Positions 1 to 7,875 of a DNA stretch of 64,000 bases are shown piece by piece. The notes beneath the pieces are model-generated. The model was not told the origin of the DNA, made no database searches, and saw only the letters and a list, made by a program, of their open reading frames with translations. The DNA lies in assembly GCF_020510565.1 (NCBI RefSeq), contig NZ_CP075189.1, positions 3,772,501-3,836,500 of the forward strand, written 5' to 3'. The position numbers and the translations under genes were made by a program. Each line of letters begins with the position of its first letter. The stretch's first letter is position 1. The stretch comes from Ferribacterium limneticum. GTDB taxonomy: Bacteria > Pseudomonadota > Gammaproteobacteria > Burkholderiales > Rhodocyclaceae.

Positions 1-447
1 AACCAGGACGTTACCCACCTGCAGTTCGAGAAACGCGGCATGCTGCATTGCCGGATCGAACTGCCGGAAGGCCCGGCCGCGCATTGCGTCTGCGTGCACC
101 TGTCGCTGTTCGGCTATTCGCGGCGCAAGCAGATGGCGGCGCTGGCCGATTACCTCGACAGCCTGGCCGAACCGAATGCACCGCTCATCGTCGCCGGCGA
201 CTTCAATGACTGGCGCAACCGGGTTGGCGAAAACCTGACGCGCCGCCTCGGCCTGCAAGAGGTGTTCAGCGGCCCGGCCGGCAAGCCGGTGTGCAGCTTT
301 CCGGCCGCCATGCCGATGTTCCGCCTCGACCGCATCTACGTGCGCGGCTTCGACGTCAAGCGTACCGAAGTCCATCACGGCATGCCGTGGTCGGCCATTT
401 CCGATCACGCCGCGCTGTCGGCTCACCTGACCCGGCATGGCCGCTGA
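1..447 (+). CDS. Endonuclease/exonuclease/phosphatase family protein (YbhP-like), 5'-truncated
   Basis: This is the C-terminal part of an EEP-fold (DNase I-like) protein; the frame is open from base 1, so the start lies outside the window. The motif VAGDFNDWRN and the C-terminal SDHAALSAHL are the family's metal- and phosphate-binding segments, with the catalytic Asp-His pair near the end. Its stop overlaps the start of clsB by 11 bp. The same pairing of an EEP gene with a phospholipase-D-type cardiolipin synthase occurs in E. coli (ybhP-ybhO/clsB), so a role in membrane phospholipid metabolism is likely but inferred. The substrate cannot be told from the sequence. Confidence 0.85.
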   Translation, partial: NQDVTHLQFEKRGMLHCRIELPEGPAAHCVCVHLSLFGYSRRKQMAALADYLDSLAEPNAPLIVAGDFNDWRNRVGENLTRRLGLQEVFSGPAGKPVCSFPAAMPMFRLDRIYVRGFDVKRTEVHHGMPWSAISDHAALSAHLTRHGR

Positions 448-1630
448 GTTTGTGCCGGGAAACCGGCTCACTCTGCTCAACTCGGGCGAAGATTATTTTC
501 CCGCGCTGCTCGCCGCCATCGACGCGGCCGAAGTCGAGATCTACCTTGAAAGCTACATCTTCGCCGACGACGTAATTGGTCATCAGGTGGCCAACGCCCT
601 GTGCCGGGCGGCCGAGCGCGGCGTCCAGGTCAATGTCACGGTCGACGGCTTCGGGGCACGCAATTTCAAATTCGACTTCTTTTCCCGGTTGACCGTGGCA
701 GGTGTCCGCGCCATGTTCTACCGGCCCGAAATCGGCCGCTTCCACTTCAAGCGCCACCGCTTGCGCCGCCTCCACCGCAAGCTGGTCGTCATCGACGCAC
801 GCGTCGCCTTCGTCGGCGGCATCAACGTCATCGACGACAACAACGCGCCGTTCGACATGCGCCCGCACTACGACTACGCCGTGCGCGTCGAAGGGCCGGT
901 CCTCCGCCAGGTGCATCACGCCGTGCGCCGGATGTGGGAAACCGTGTCGTGGGTCAATTTCAAGCGACGTTTCCGCCTCGCCCCGGTGGCCGATCCCTGC
1001 TGCGCGGCCGCCGGCGACCAGAACGCGGCTTTCCTGATCCGCGACAACATCCGGCACCGCAATGACATCCTGCACGCCTATCTCGACGCCATCGACAACG
1101 CCAAACACGACATCCTGATCGCCAACGCCTACTTCCTGCCCGGCCTGCGCTTCGGCCGCGCGCTCTATGCTGCGGCCCAGCGCGGCGTGCGCATCACCGT
1201 GCTACTGCAAGGCAAGAGCGACCACCAGCTATTCCGCTACGCCACCCAGACCCTGTACGCCACCGCACTGGCCGCCGGCATCCGCATCTTCGAGTATGAA
1301 AAGAGTTTCATGCACGCCAAGGTCGCCGTCATCGACGGCGAGTGGGCCACCGTCGGCTCATCGAACATCGACCCCTTCAGCCTGCTCCTGGCCAAGGAAG
1401 CCAATCTCGTCGTGCGCGACGCCGGGTTTGCCGGCGAACTCGAAGCCAGCCTCCGGAGTGCCATGGCCATCGGCGCCCGCGAACTGCTCGCCGAAGAACT
1501 GTCGCGCCAGCCCATCCACTCGCGCTTTCTGCGCTGGCTGGCCTACGGGCTGGTCCGCGCCATGGTCGGCATCGCCGGCTACAGCCAGCGCCACTGGCAG
1601 AGCGAGGAAACTAAGCCAGAGGAACGATGA
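437..1630 (+). CDS. clsB: Cardiolipin synthase B
   Basis: A 397-residue phospholipase-D superfamily enzyme expected to condense phospholipid head groups into cardiolipin at the inner membrane. Two HKD motifs are visible: HRKLVVID at about residues 113-120 and HAKVAVID at about 293-300, the latter followed by GSSNIDPFS. The length fits ClsB, and there is no long N-terminal membrane domain as in ClsA. The start overlaps the upstream EEP gene, which suggests translational coupling. Codons 76-88 (residues FKFDFFSRLTVAG) coincide with a copy of the 38-bp dispersed motif. As I recall E. coli ClsB, this stretch has the same length there, so the motif appears accommodated rather than inserted. Confidence 0.93.
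   Translation: MAAEFVPGNRLTLLNSGEDYFPALLAAIDAAEVEIYLESYIFADDVIGHQVANALCRAAERGVQVNVTVDGFGARNFKFDFFSRLTVAGVRAMFYRPEIGRFHFKRHRLRRLHRKLVVIDARVAFVGGINVIDDNNAPFDMRPHYDYAVRVEGPVLRQVHHAVRRMWETVSWVNFKRRFRLAPVADPCCAAAGDQNAAFLIRDNIRHRNDILHAYLDAIDNAKHDILIANAYFLPGLRFGRALYAAAQRGVRITVLLQGKSDHQLFRYATQTLYATALAAGIRIFEYEKSFMHAKVAVIDGEWATVGSSNIDPFSLLLAKEANLVVRDAGFAGELEASLRSAMAIGARELLAEELSRQPIHSRFLRWLAYGLVRAMVGIAGYSQRHWQSEETKPEER
663..700 (+). repeat. 38-bp dispersed motif, copy 1 (inside clsB)
   Basis: Forward copy with left arm ATTTCAAATTCG, a T-tract TTCTTTTCC and core GGTTGACCGTGGCA. It lies in the clsB reading frame and encodes FFSRLTVA, the same frame used by the copies in dsbA and the DUF4197 gene. Confidence 0.85.
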
Positions 1631-2522
1631 TCGCCGGTTGCCGCGGAATCGCGGCGAACGACCAGTTCGCCAGCCCCCAGGCCCAGACCTCAGCCACCGT
1701 CGCCCGGGCCAGTTCGGCCGGCACGGCCTGACCGAGAAAATCCAAGGCCCGAACCAGCTCGGCCGCCGCGATCTCACTCGCCAAAGGGCGGGCCAGCGTC
1801 TGCTTTGACAGCTTCTCGCCAGCCGCATTGGCCGCCACCGGCAGATGGGCGTAGCTCGGCGTGGCAAAACCCAGACAGCGTTGCAGCCAGATCTGGCGCG
1901 GCGTCGAAGCGAGCAGATCGGCGCCGCGCACGACTTGCGAAATTTGCTGAAAATCGTCATCGACCGTGACCGCCAGTTGGTAGGCGAACAAGCCATCGGC
2001 CCGACGCAGCACGAAGTCGCCGACGTCGCTTTCGAGATGCTGGGCGACGCGTCCCTGCAGGCGATCAACGAAGGCGATTTCGTCATCATTGACGCGTAAC
2101 CGCCAGGCCCGAGCCTCCCGCCCCGCCGGCAAGCCGGCCCGACAAGTACCGGGATAGGCCAGCCCGCCATCCACCGCCGGGCGCGTTGCCGAATCGGCAA
2201 TTTCCTTGCGCGAGCAGGCGCAGCCGTAGGCCAGACCGGAGCGCCGCAATTGCGCCAGCGCAGACGCGTAAGCCTCGAATCGGCTGCTCTGATACAACAC
2301 CGGCCCATCCCATTCAAAGCCGAAAGCCGCCAGCGTTTTCAGGATGGCATCGGCCGCCCCCGCCACGTTGCGCGGCGTATCGACATCCTCCATGCGCACC
2401 AGCCATTCGCCACCCTGCGTGCGGGCATCGAGGTAGCTGCCAACGGCGGCAACCAGTGAGCCGAAGTGCAGCGGGCCGGTGGGCGATGGGGCGAAACGGC
2501 CGCGATAGGGGTTGGTGGACAC
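1611..2522 (-). CDS. gluQ: Glutamyl-Q tRNA(Asp) synthetase
   Basis: A 303-residue paralogue of the GluRS catalytic domain that charges glutamate onto the queuosine base of tRNA-Asp. It has the HIGH-like motif HFGS at residues 19-22, the KMSKS-like KLSKQ at about 236, and a zinc-site pattern with CACSRKEI followed later by YPGTCR. It lacks the anticodon-binding domain of true GltX, as expected for GluQRS. The start is GTG. The 3' end overlaps the end of convergent clsB by 20 bp, so there is no space for a terminator between them. Confidence 0.95.
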   Translation of the reverse strand: MSTNPYRGRFAPSPTGPLHFGSLVAAVGSYLDARTQGGEWLVRMEDVDTPRNVAGAADAILKTLAAFGFEWDGPVLYQSSRFEAYASALAQLRRSGLAYGCACSRKEIADSATRPAVDGGLAYPGTCRAGLPAGREARAWRLRVNDDEIAFVDRLQGRVAQHLESDVGDFVLRRADGLFAYQLAVTVDDDFQQISQVVRGADLLASTPRQIWLQRCLGFATPSYAHLPVAANAAGEKLSKQTLARPLASEIAAAELVRALDFLGQAVPAELARATVAEVWAWGLANWSFAAIPRQPAIIVPLA

Positions 2523-2683
2523 GATTTTGAGCGATGGCAGGAGCGAATCCGGTTAGCGACTATACCAAGCCATTGGCCAAGGATTGAAGCGCTTGGCTTT
2601 TCCGCAGGGAATCTTCGGGCCGCCCTGCTTGTCCGAAAGGAGACCGTCCGGTAAAAGCAAACAATCGATTCACCAAGGCCCCC

Positions 2684-4390
2684 ATGGACCACAACATTCC
2701 CCTGATCACCACGCTCGCTGCCGGCTTCGGCATCGCCCTGATCCTCGGCTTTGCCGCCGAACGCATGAAGATTCCCGCACTGGTCGGCTATCTCGCCGCC
2801 GGCATCCTGATCGGCCCGACCACGCCGGGCTTTGTCGCCGACATGAGTATCGCCGCCCAGCTCTCCGAAATCGGCGTGATGCTGCTCATGTTCGGCGTCG
2901 GCCTGCATTTTTCGCTGGGCGACCTCATGGCTGTCAAGCGCATCGCCGTCCCCGGCGCCGTCGTCCAGATGGCCTGCGCCACCCTGCTCGGCATGGCCGT
3001 GGCCTGGGGCTGGGGCTGGGAATGGGGGCATGGCCTGCTCTTCGGCCTCTCGCTGTCCTGCGCCAGCACCGTCGTGCTGCTCAAGGCGCTGGAGGCTAGG
3101 GGGGTTCTCGACAGCATGAACGGCCGGATCGCGGTCGGCTGGCTGATCGTCGAAGATCTGGCCACGGTGCTCGTCCTCGTCCTGTTGCCGCCGCTGGCCG
3201 GCATTCTCGGCGGCAACGCGTCGGCCACCGTTGGCGACCAGGCACTGTGGATCACCATCGCCCGGACGCTACTCGAGGTCTGTGCCTTCATCGGCCTCAT
3301 GATGCTCGTCGGCCGCAAGCTCATCCCCTGGCTGCTCTGGCACATCGCCGCCACCGGCTCGCGCGAGCTGTTCACGCTGTCCGTCGTTGCCGCCGCCATC
3401 GGCATCGCCTACGGCGCGGCCCAGTTGTTCAGCGTGTCGTTTGCACTCGGCGCCTTCTTCGCCGGCATGGTCATGCGCGAATCCGAGTTCAGCCATCGCG
3501 CCGCCGAAGAATCCCTGCCCCTGCGCGATGCATTCTCCGTGCTCTTCTTCGTCTCGGTCGGCATGCTCTTCCAGCCATCGATCCTGGTCGACAAGCCCTG
3601 GCAGGTTCTCGGCGTCGTCGCCATCATCATGGTCGGCAAAACGCTGGCCGCCATGGGGCTGGTGCTCGCCCTCAGATACCCGCTCAACACGGCGCTGACC
3701 GTCGCCGCCAGCCTCGCCCAGATCGGCGAGTTTTCCTTCATTCTGGCCGGGCTGGGCCAGGCCCTCGGCCTGATGAGCAGCGAAGGGATGAGCCTCATCC
3801 TCGCCGGCGCACTGTGCTCGATTGCCCTCAACCCGTTGATGTTCTCGGCCATCGAGCCGCTGCGCCGCTGGGTTCTCGACAAATCCGCTGTCGCCCGCGA
3901 ACTCGAACAACGCGGCGACCCCTACGCCGAACTGCCGATGAGCACCGAGCGCAAGTTTCTCGAAAAGCAGGTGGTGCTGGTCGGTTTCGGCCGGGTCGGG
4001 CACCGGATAGCCGAGGCGCTGGATCGCCAGGGGGTTCCCTACGTGGTCGCCGAGCAGAACCGCGAACTGGTCGAAAGCCTGCGCAACAAAGGCGTTGCCG
4101 CCGTCTCGGGCGACGCCAGCGAGCCTTCCGTCCTGATCCAGGCCCATATCGCCGACGCGGCCATGCTGGTCATCGCCAGCCCCGACCCGATCAATGTTCG
4201 GCAGATGGTCGACACGGCACGGACCCTCAATCCGGACATCGAAATTGTCCTGCGCACCCACAGCGAGGCGGAGTCGGAAATGCTGCGCAAAGACAATCTG
4301 GGCACTGTTTTTTATGGCGAGGAAGAATTGGCCAAAGGCATGACCGGCCACGTCCTGGAGCGCTTTTCCCGGCAGCTGGAGCCGGCCTGA
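2684..4390 (+). CDS. Kef-type cation:proton antiporter with C-terminal TrkA-N domain (YbaL-like)
   Basis: A 568-residue inner-membrane protein of the CPA2 family. Residues 1 to about 390 are a run of hydrophobic helices typical of a Na+/H+ exchanger domain. From about residue 428 a Rossmann-type TrkA-N domain begins with VVLVGFGRVGHRIAEAL, which should bind NAD(H) or another nucleotide and gate transport. It most resembles YbaL/KefB-like proteins; K+ versus Na+ specificity cannot be decided. A short W/G-rich stretch (WGWGWEWGHG, about residues 107-116) lies in a membrane segment. The gene stands alone, with about 100 bp before rpoH. Confidence 0.88.
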   Translation: MDHNIPLITTLAAGFGIALILGFAAERMKIPALVGYLAAGILIGPTTPGFVADMSIAAQLSEIGVMLLMFGVGLHFSLGDLMAVKRIAVPGAVVQMACATLLGMAVAWGWGWEWGHGLLFGLSLSCASTVVLLKALEARGVLDSMNGRIAVGWLIVEDLATVLVLVLLPPLAGILGGNASATVGDQALWITIARTLLEVCAFIGLMMLVGRKLIPWLLWHIAATGSRELFTLSVVAAAIGIAYGAAQLFSVSFALGAFFAGMVMRESEFSHRAAEESLPLRDAFSVLFFVSVGMLFQPSILVDKPWQVLGVVAIIMVGKTLAAMGLVLALRYPLNTALTVAASLAQIGEFSFILAGLGQALGLMSSEGMSLILAGALCSIALNPLMFSAIEPLRRWVLDKSAVARELEQRGDPYAELPMSTERKFLEKQVVLVGFGRVGHRIAEALDRQGVPYVVAEQNRELVESLRNKGVAAVSGDASEPSVLIQAHIADAAMLVIASPDPINVRQMVDTARTLNPDIEIVLRTHSEAESEMLRKDNLGTVFYGEEELAKGMTGHVLERFSRQLEPA

Positions 4391-4433
4391 GCTGTTTCCA
4401 ATACGCCACGCATCGGGAAACTTTTTCCACCCC

Positions 4434-4460
4434 TTAGCACTCATAGGCAGCGAGTGCTAA
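4434..4460 (+). promoter_or_regulatory. CIRCE operator (HrcA-binding site) upstream of rpoH
   Basis: Perfect inverted repeat TTAGCACTC, a 9-base spacer, then GAGTGCTAA. This is the exact consensus of the CIRCE element bound by the repressor HrcA. It ends 33 bp before the rpoH start codon, so it probably lies in the promoter or 5' leader of rpoH. A good ribosome-binding site (AAGGAG, 4477-4482) follows. HrcA control of the heat-shock sigma factor gene is therefore likely. Confidence 0.93.
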
Positions 4461-4493
4461 TATATAGATGTAAATGAAGGAGAACATTACGCT

Positions 4494-5354
4494 ATGACCC
4501 ATGCCCTGACACTTCCCATCCCGTCAGCAATCGGCAACATCGACGCCTACATCCAGGTGGCGAACCGTTATCCGATGCTGGCCGAGGCCGAGGAAATCCG
4601 GCTGGCCGAGCGTTTCCACAACGAAGGCGATGTGGAAGCGGCGCGTCAGCTCGTGCTTTCGCACCTTCGCCTCGTCATCTCCATTGCCCGCGGTTACCTC
4701 GGCTATGGCCTGCCGCATGCCGACCTGATCCAAGAAGGCAATATCGGCCTCATGAAGGCCGTCAAGCGCTTCGACCCGACGCGTGGCGTCCGTCTGGTGT
4801 CGTTTGCCATGCACTGGATCAAGGCCGAGATTCACGAGTACATCCTGAAGAACTGGCGTCTGGTCAAGGTGGCCACCACCAAGGCCCAGCGCAAGCTGTT
4901 CTTCAACCTGCGCAGCCTGAAGAGCGATTACGAAGGCGTCGATACACTGAACGGCACGCAAGCAGCTGAAGTCGCAGCGCGTCTGGGCGTTAAGCAGGAC
5001 GAAGTCGTCGAGATGGAAACCCGCCTCTCGGGCCGCGACATCGCGCTCGAAGGCAATCCTGACGACGGCGACGAGGCCTTTGCGCCGATCGATTACCTGG
5101 CCGACTCGCGCTACGAACCGACCCGCGTTCTCGAAAACAAGGCCGTCGCCCGCCTGCACGACGAAGGTCTGCACGAAGCGCTGGCCGCGCTCGACCCGCG
5201 CAGTCGCCGCATCGTTGAAGCCCGCTGGCTGCCGGAAGGCGAAGCCGCCACGCTGCACGACCTGGCCGCCGAGTTCGATGTTTCGGCCGAGCGGATTCGC
5301 CAGATCGAAGTCAAGGCCCTGCAGAAAATGCGCGGCGTGCTGGCTGAGGCCTGA
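4494..5354 (+). CDS. rpoH: RNA polymerase heat-shock sigma factor sigma-32
   Basis: A 286-residue group-3 sigma-70 factor that directs RNA polymerase to chaperone and protease promoters. The RpoH-box QRKLFFNLR lies at about residues 131-139 and separates it from RpoD/RpoS. Region 2 (VSFAMHWIKAEIHEYI) and the region 4 helix-turn-helix (SAERIRQIEVKALQKMR) are intact. The ATG is supported by AAGGAG 11 bp upstream. A CIRCE operator precedes it, so transcription is probably under HrcA repression. A 38-bp dispersed motif and a bidirectional hairpin terminator follow the stop. Confidence 0.97.
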   Translation: MTHALTLPIPSAIGNIDAYIQVANRYPMLAEAEEIRLAERFHNEGDVEAARQLVLSHLRLVISIARGYLGYGLPHADLIQEGNIGLMKAVKRFDPTRGVRLVSFAMHWIKAEIHEYILKNWRLVKVATTKAQRKLFFNLRSLKSDYEGVDTLNGTQAAEVAARLGVKQDEVVEMETRLSGRDIALEGNPDDGDEAFAPIDYLADSRYEPTRVLENKAVARLHDEGLHEALAALDPRSRRIVEARWLPEGEAATLHDLAAEFDVSAERIRQIEVKALQKMRGVLAEA

Positions 5355-5369
5355 AAGACGGCATAGCAC

Positions 5370-5407
5370 ATTTCATTTTTGGCCGCTTTTTCGGGTTGAC
5401 CGTAGCA
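5370..5407 (+). repeat. 38-bp dispersed motif, copy 2 (after rpoH)
   Basis: Near-consensus forward copy in the rpoH-napB intergenic region. The left arm is ATTTCATTTTTGGCC and the right half is GGGTTGACCGTAGCA. Confidence 0.9.
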
Positions 5408-5442
5408 ATCAGCGACGAAACTGAAAAGACCGGCCAGACAGC

Positions 5443-5470
5443 AAAAAAGGGAGCCTCGGCTCCCTTTTTC
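5443..5470. terminator. Bidirectional rho-independent terminator between rpoH and napB
   Basis: Stem GGGAGCC (5449-5455) pairs with GGCTCCC (5458-5464). It is flanked by A6 on the left and T5 on the right, so it can end both rpoH (plus) and napB (minus) transcripts. Confidence 0.88.
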
Positions 5471-5486
5471 GCTATTGATTGCTGCT

Positions 5487-5981
5487 TCAGTTCTTTTTCT
5501 TGCCCTTGGCGGTTTTCCCTTCAGCCAGATCGCCCTTGAAATCGTTTTCGACGAGCGGCGGCGCATCGACCTGCGGTACGTGGCATTGCGTGCAGTTGTG
5601 GCGCAGCGACGAGGTGGTCGGCAGGACCTTGCCGTCACGATCACGGAAATGGCTGTCGCCGATCTTCGGCGCTTTTTTCTTCTTGTAGGTATCGGCGCTG
5701 TGGCAGGTCAGGCACTGGTTTTCTTCGAGGGTGATTTCGTCGAAATTCTCGACGGCGTGCGGAATGACCGGTGGCTGGTCGCGGTAGGTGCGCGCCACTT
5801 TTTCCTGGCCGCCCGGTTTGCCGCCCAGGTATTTCTTGGCTTCCGGCGCCTGATCGGCAGCACTCACGTCCGCCCCCCGCATCGGCTTGGGTGAGTCCTG
5901 GGCCAGCGCGAGCGGACCGGAAAGCGCCCAGCAAGCAGCGGCTGCCAGAATGGCAAATCTCGTCTTCAGCGTTGTTTTCAT
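5487..5981 (-). CDS. napB: Periplasmic nitrate reductase, dihaem cytochrome c subunit
   Basis: A 164-residue secreted protein with an N-terminal Sec signal (cleavage near ALAQDS, about residue 28) and two haem c attachment sites, CLTCH (90-94) and CTQCH (130-134). NapB passes electrons to the catalytic NapA subunit. It is the last gene of napDAGHB. A strong SD-like AGGAGG precedes the ATG. The C-terminus is unusually lysine-rich (GKTAKGKKKN). Confidence 0.95.
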   Translation of the reverse strand: MKTTLKTRFAILAAAACWALSGPLALAQDSPKPMRGADVSAADQAPEAKKYLGGKPGGQEKVARTYRDQPPVIPHAVENFDEITLEENQCLTCHSADTYKKKKAPKIGDSHFRDRDGKVLPTTSSLRHNCTQCHVPQVDAPPLVENDFKGDLAEGKTAKGKKKN

Positions 5982-6011
5982 GATGGGCGCTCCTCCTCTT
6001 GAACTCGATAA

Positions 6012-6917
6012 TCAGCGGGCTTCCGACTGCGTCACCGCAGGCTGGGCAGTGGAAACCGGGTTATTGAACCGTACCCCGAAGGTAAAGACCTCCTTCGAGC
6101 AGACATCAATGCAACGACCGCAATTGGTGCAGTTCGGACTCAGAATGACCGGGCCGACGCCCTTGCCTTCACCCTTCAGCGCCGGCCGGATGACCTGCGG
6201 TTCGGGGCAGACTTCGAAACAGTCCATGCAGTCGTTGCAGGCGGCCCGCGCCGGCGCCGAAACCCGGACCGGACTCCACCGGCCGATCAGGCTGTAAAAG
6301 GCGCCGACCGGGCAAAGCCGGCCACACCAGCCGCGACTGGTCACGAACAGATCGAACAGGAAAACGACAAGGACCACGGTCCACGCCATTCCCATGCCGA
6401 AAATCAGGCCTCGATGCAGCATGGAAACCGGATTGATCAGCTCCCAGAGCACAACGCCGGTCAGCGCCGAGCCGACGAGGGTCATGCCGAGTATCCAGTA
6501 GCGCGTACTGCGGCTCAATTGCGAGCTGCCCTTGATGCCAAGACGGCCACGCAACCAGCCGGCCGCATCGGTAACGATATTGACCGGACAGACCCAGCTG
6601 CAATAAACCCGCCCGCCAACCAGCAGATAAAACACCAGCACGATGGCCAGGCCGACCAGACCGAGGGTTTCCGGCAAATGCCCGGTGACCATCGATTGCA
6701 GGGCAACGTAGGGATCGGTCAGCGGCAGGAAGCCCAGCGTGTAGCTGTAAGCCAGATTGCCCTTGACGATCCACTGGCCAAACCACGGCCCAGCCAGGAA
6801 CAAGGCGAGAATGGAAAACTGCGAAATGCGGCGCAGAATCAGCCATTTGTGGGCCCGCAGCCAGCCTTTTTCGGCCACCGCTTCGGCCCCGGTACGTTTA
6901 CCCTGGACGGCGCTCAT
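6012..6917 (-). CDS. napH: Ferredoxin-type quinol dehydrogenase membrane subunit NapH
   Basis: A 301-residue polytopic membrane protein of the NapGH quinol-oxidising module. It shows about four hydrophobic helices, two membrane-proximal cysteine motifs (CSWVCP and CGRLCP), and two C-terminal 4Fe-4S clusters (CNDCMDCFEVCP and CTNCGRCIDVC). The ATG at 6917 overlaps the napG stop in an ATGA arrangement. The open frame runs further upstream, but that part is only the other frame of napG. With no napC in the operon, NapGH is the probable route from quinol to NapB/NapA. Confidence 0.94.
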   Translation of the reverse strand: MSAVQGKRTGAEAVAEKGWLRAHKWLILRRISQFSILALFLAGPWFGQWIVKGNLAYSYTLGFLPLTDPYVALQSMVTGHLPETLGLVGLAIVLVFYLLVGGRVYCSWVCPVNIVTDAAGWLRGRLGIKGSSQLSRSTRYWILGMTLVGSALTGVVLWELINPVSMLHRGLIFGMGMAWTVVLVVFLFDLFVTSRGWCGRLCPVGAFYSLIGRWSPVRVSAPARAACNDCMDCFEVCPEPQVIRPALKGEGKGVGPVILSPNCTNCGRCIDVCSKEVFTFGVRFNNPVSTAQPAVTQSEAR

Positions 6918-7795
6918 GGCTTGCCCCCCAGTCCGGGTGGCAAGCTCGGGATGGCGCCCGCTTCGCTGCCGGGCATGCCGCGCAAGGACTCGGTGTGACC
7001 GCTGGCCGGATCGTAGTGACCGGGCAGAACGGCGCCCTCCGGCAGGCGGTCGGGCAGGTCCATCATTTTCGATTCGTCGATCAGCGACTGGCCGGCCTTC
7101 GATTTTTCGTCCCAGCCGATACGGTAGTGCTTGCCGAGCTCGCCCTTGGCCAGCTTGGGCGGCAGGACGCGAATCGCCGCCTCTTCGAGGACACAGGATT
7201 TCTCGCACTTGCCGCAACCGGTGCAGTGCTCGGAATGCACCGTCGGCAGGAACATGGCGTGACGACCGGTGCGCGTGTTGGGCACCATGTCGAGCGTGAT
7301 CGCCTTGTCGATGACCGGGCAGACGCGATAACAGACGTCGCAGCGCAGGCCGAGGAAATTGAGGCAGGTTTCGTGGTCGATCAGTACTGCGACGCCCATC
7401 TTCGCCTTGTTGATGTCGGTCAGGCTGTGATCCAGCGCGCCGGTCGGGCAGGCCTTGATGCACGGAATGTCGTCGCACATCTCGCACGGGATGTTGCGTG
7501 CATTGAAAAACGGCGTCCCAGTCGCCACCGGTGTTTCCGGCTTGGCCAGTTCGAGCGTGTTGTACGGGCAGTCGCGCACGCACATGCCGCAACGGATGCA
7601 GGCGCCGAGGAAATCATCTTCCGGCAGGGCGCCGGGCGGGCGCAGGGCAAGCGCCGGCAAGGCCTTCGATTGCTTGGCGTACAAACCAAGCCCGAGGCCG
7701 AGCATGCCCACGCCACACACCATCTTGGCCGAGTCGAAAATGAACTGGCGGCGGGCTGCCGCGCTTTTTGGGGTCTTTTCTGTCATCGCTTTCAT
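6914..7795 (-). CDS. napG: Ferredoxin-type protein NapG
   Basis: A Tat-exported iron-sulphur protein of about 293 residues. The N-terminus has RRQF followed by a hydrophobic stretch. Four cysteine clusters follow (CIRCGMCVRDCP, CEMCDDIPCIKACP, the CDVCYRVCP group and CTGCGKCEKSC), consistent with four 4Fe-4S centres. It sits on the periplasmic side and works with NapH. The start could be GTG 7798, ATG 7795 or ATG 7786; none has a strong SD, and ATG 7795 was chosen. It overlaps napH by 4 bp. Confidence 0.93.
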   Translation of the reverse strand: MKAMTEKTPKSAAARRQFIFDSAKMVCGVGMLGLGLGLYAKQSKALPALALRPPGALPEDDFLGACIRCGMCVRDCPYNTLELAKPETPVATGTPFFNARNIPCEMCDDIPCIKACPTGALDHSLTDINKAKMGVAVLIDHETCLNFLGLRCDVCYRVCPVIDKAITLDMVPNTRTGRHAMFLPTVHSEHCTGCGKCEKSCVLEEAAIRVLPPKLAKGELGKHYRIGWDEKSKAGQSLIDESKMMDLPDRLPEGAVLPGHYDPASGHTESLRGMPGSEAGAIPSLPPGLGGKP

Positions 7796-7875
7796 CACTT
7801 GTTCAGTTCAGCCGGCACGGGTGGGCCCCGCTCCCACCCGTTCGGCACTCCCTGATTGCTCTTCCGGTCAGTCCC

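Noticed and set aside
3003..3029. Short GGGCTG-type tandem repeat in the Kef-type antiporter gene
   Set aside because: It encodes a W/G-rich membrane segment within an intact protein and is too short to be a meaningful repeat.
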